Assembly: GCA_937138955.1 (NCBI GenBank)
Contig: CAKZPJ010000542.1
Coordinates: 1 to 5,592 of the forward strand
Source of the DNA: an uncultured Flammeovirgaceae bacterium
GTDB taxonomy: Bacteria > Bacteroidota > Bacteroidia > Cytophagales > Cyclobacteriaceae
Direction: 5' to 3'
Length of the DNA: 5,592 nucleotides
This document shows, one piece after another, positions 5,587-5,592 of this stretch. The position numbers and the translations under genes are program-made. A model generated the notes under the pieces. That model did not search any database and was not told where the DNA came from. It was given only the letters and a program-made list of their open reading frames with translations. The stretch's first letter is position 1. Every line of letters starts with the position of its first letter.

Positions 5587-5592
5587 AGAACA

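Larger units (their letters stand above)
5364..5592. other. Upstream region of the enzyme gene
   Basis: No coding frame is supported. On the minus strand the sequence before the ATG is A-rich (AAGCAAACAAAGTT) with no Shine-Dalgarno. The stretch holds a TAAATTTG promoter box, the second copy of the 15-bp inverted repeat, TATTAGGT at 5381-5388, nested inverted repeats at 5452-5518 and a compact hairpin at 5573-5586. The 5592 end is arbitrary, so a further gene may begin just beyond it. Confidence 0.6.

Noticed and set aside
5569..5589. Tiny plus-strand frame (ATG ACA CTC CTG AGG GAG TAG)
   Set aside because: Six codons with no start context; the sequence is better explained by the ACTCC/GGAGT hairpin it contains.

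Overview
The window reads as chromosome of a Bacteroidota bacterium, most likely of the Cytophagales type. The reasons are a SusC/RagA-style transporter N-terminus, starts without Shine-Dalgarno sequences, a TAnnTTTG promoter box, moderate GC content, and a periplasmic sensor joined to a DNA-binding domain in one chain. The organism is inferred from gene content only.

Layout. Positions 1-301 (minus strand) hold the first 100 codons of a SusC/RagA-type TonB-dependent outer-membrane transporter, cut by the window edge. Positions 302-615 are non-coding with several short repeats, including a 15-bp inverted repeat at 446-460. Positions about 616-1175 hold a decayed IS3-family transposase on the minus strand, broken by stops, small indels and two GC-rich 14-bp insertions. 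Positions 1176-1386 are the upstream region of the next gene and contain two palindromes. Positions 1387-3915 (plus strand) encode an 842-residue protein: signal peptide, LamG-like domain, roughly six-bladed kelch-like propeller, one membrane helix, then a cytoplasmic SARP/AfsR-like winged helix and a TPR-like (BTAD-like) C-terminus. Positions 4011-5363 (minus strand, convergent) encode an enolase-superfamily enzyme of the mannonate dehydratase (ManD/RspA) type with a twin-arginine signal. Positions 5364-5592 contain its promoter region and several inverted repeats.

How it may work together (inference). An outer-membrane importer, a periplasmic sugar-acid enzyme and a membrane-spanning regulator with a carbohydrate-binding-like sensor fit a small carbohydrate or sugar-acid utilisation locus. 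The regulator would replace the hybrid two-component or SusR regulators usual in Bacteroidota loci. The transporter and enzyme genes are on the same strand and about 3.7 kb apart. Both have almost the same 15-bp inverted repeat upstream (TTAATTCTTGATTAA at 446-460, TTAATTATTGATTAA at 5431-5445). In front of the enzyme gene this repeat lies over the expected -33 region of a TAAATTTG promoter box. The most interesting items are the regulator's architecture and this shared candidate operator.
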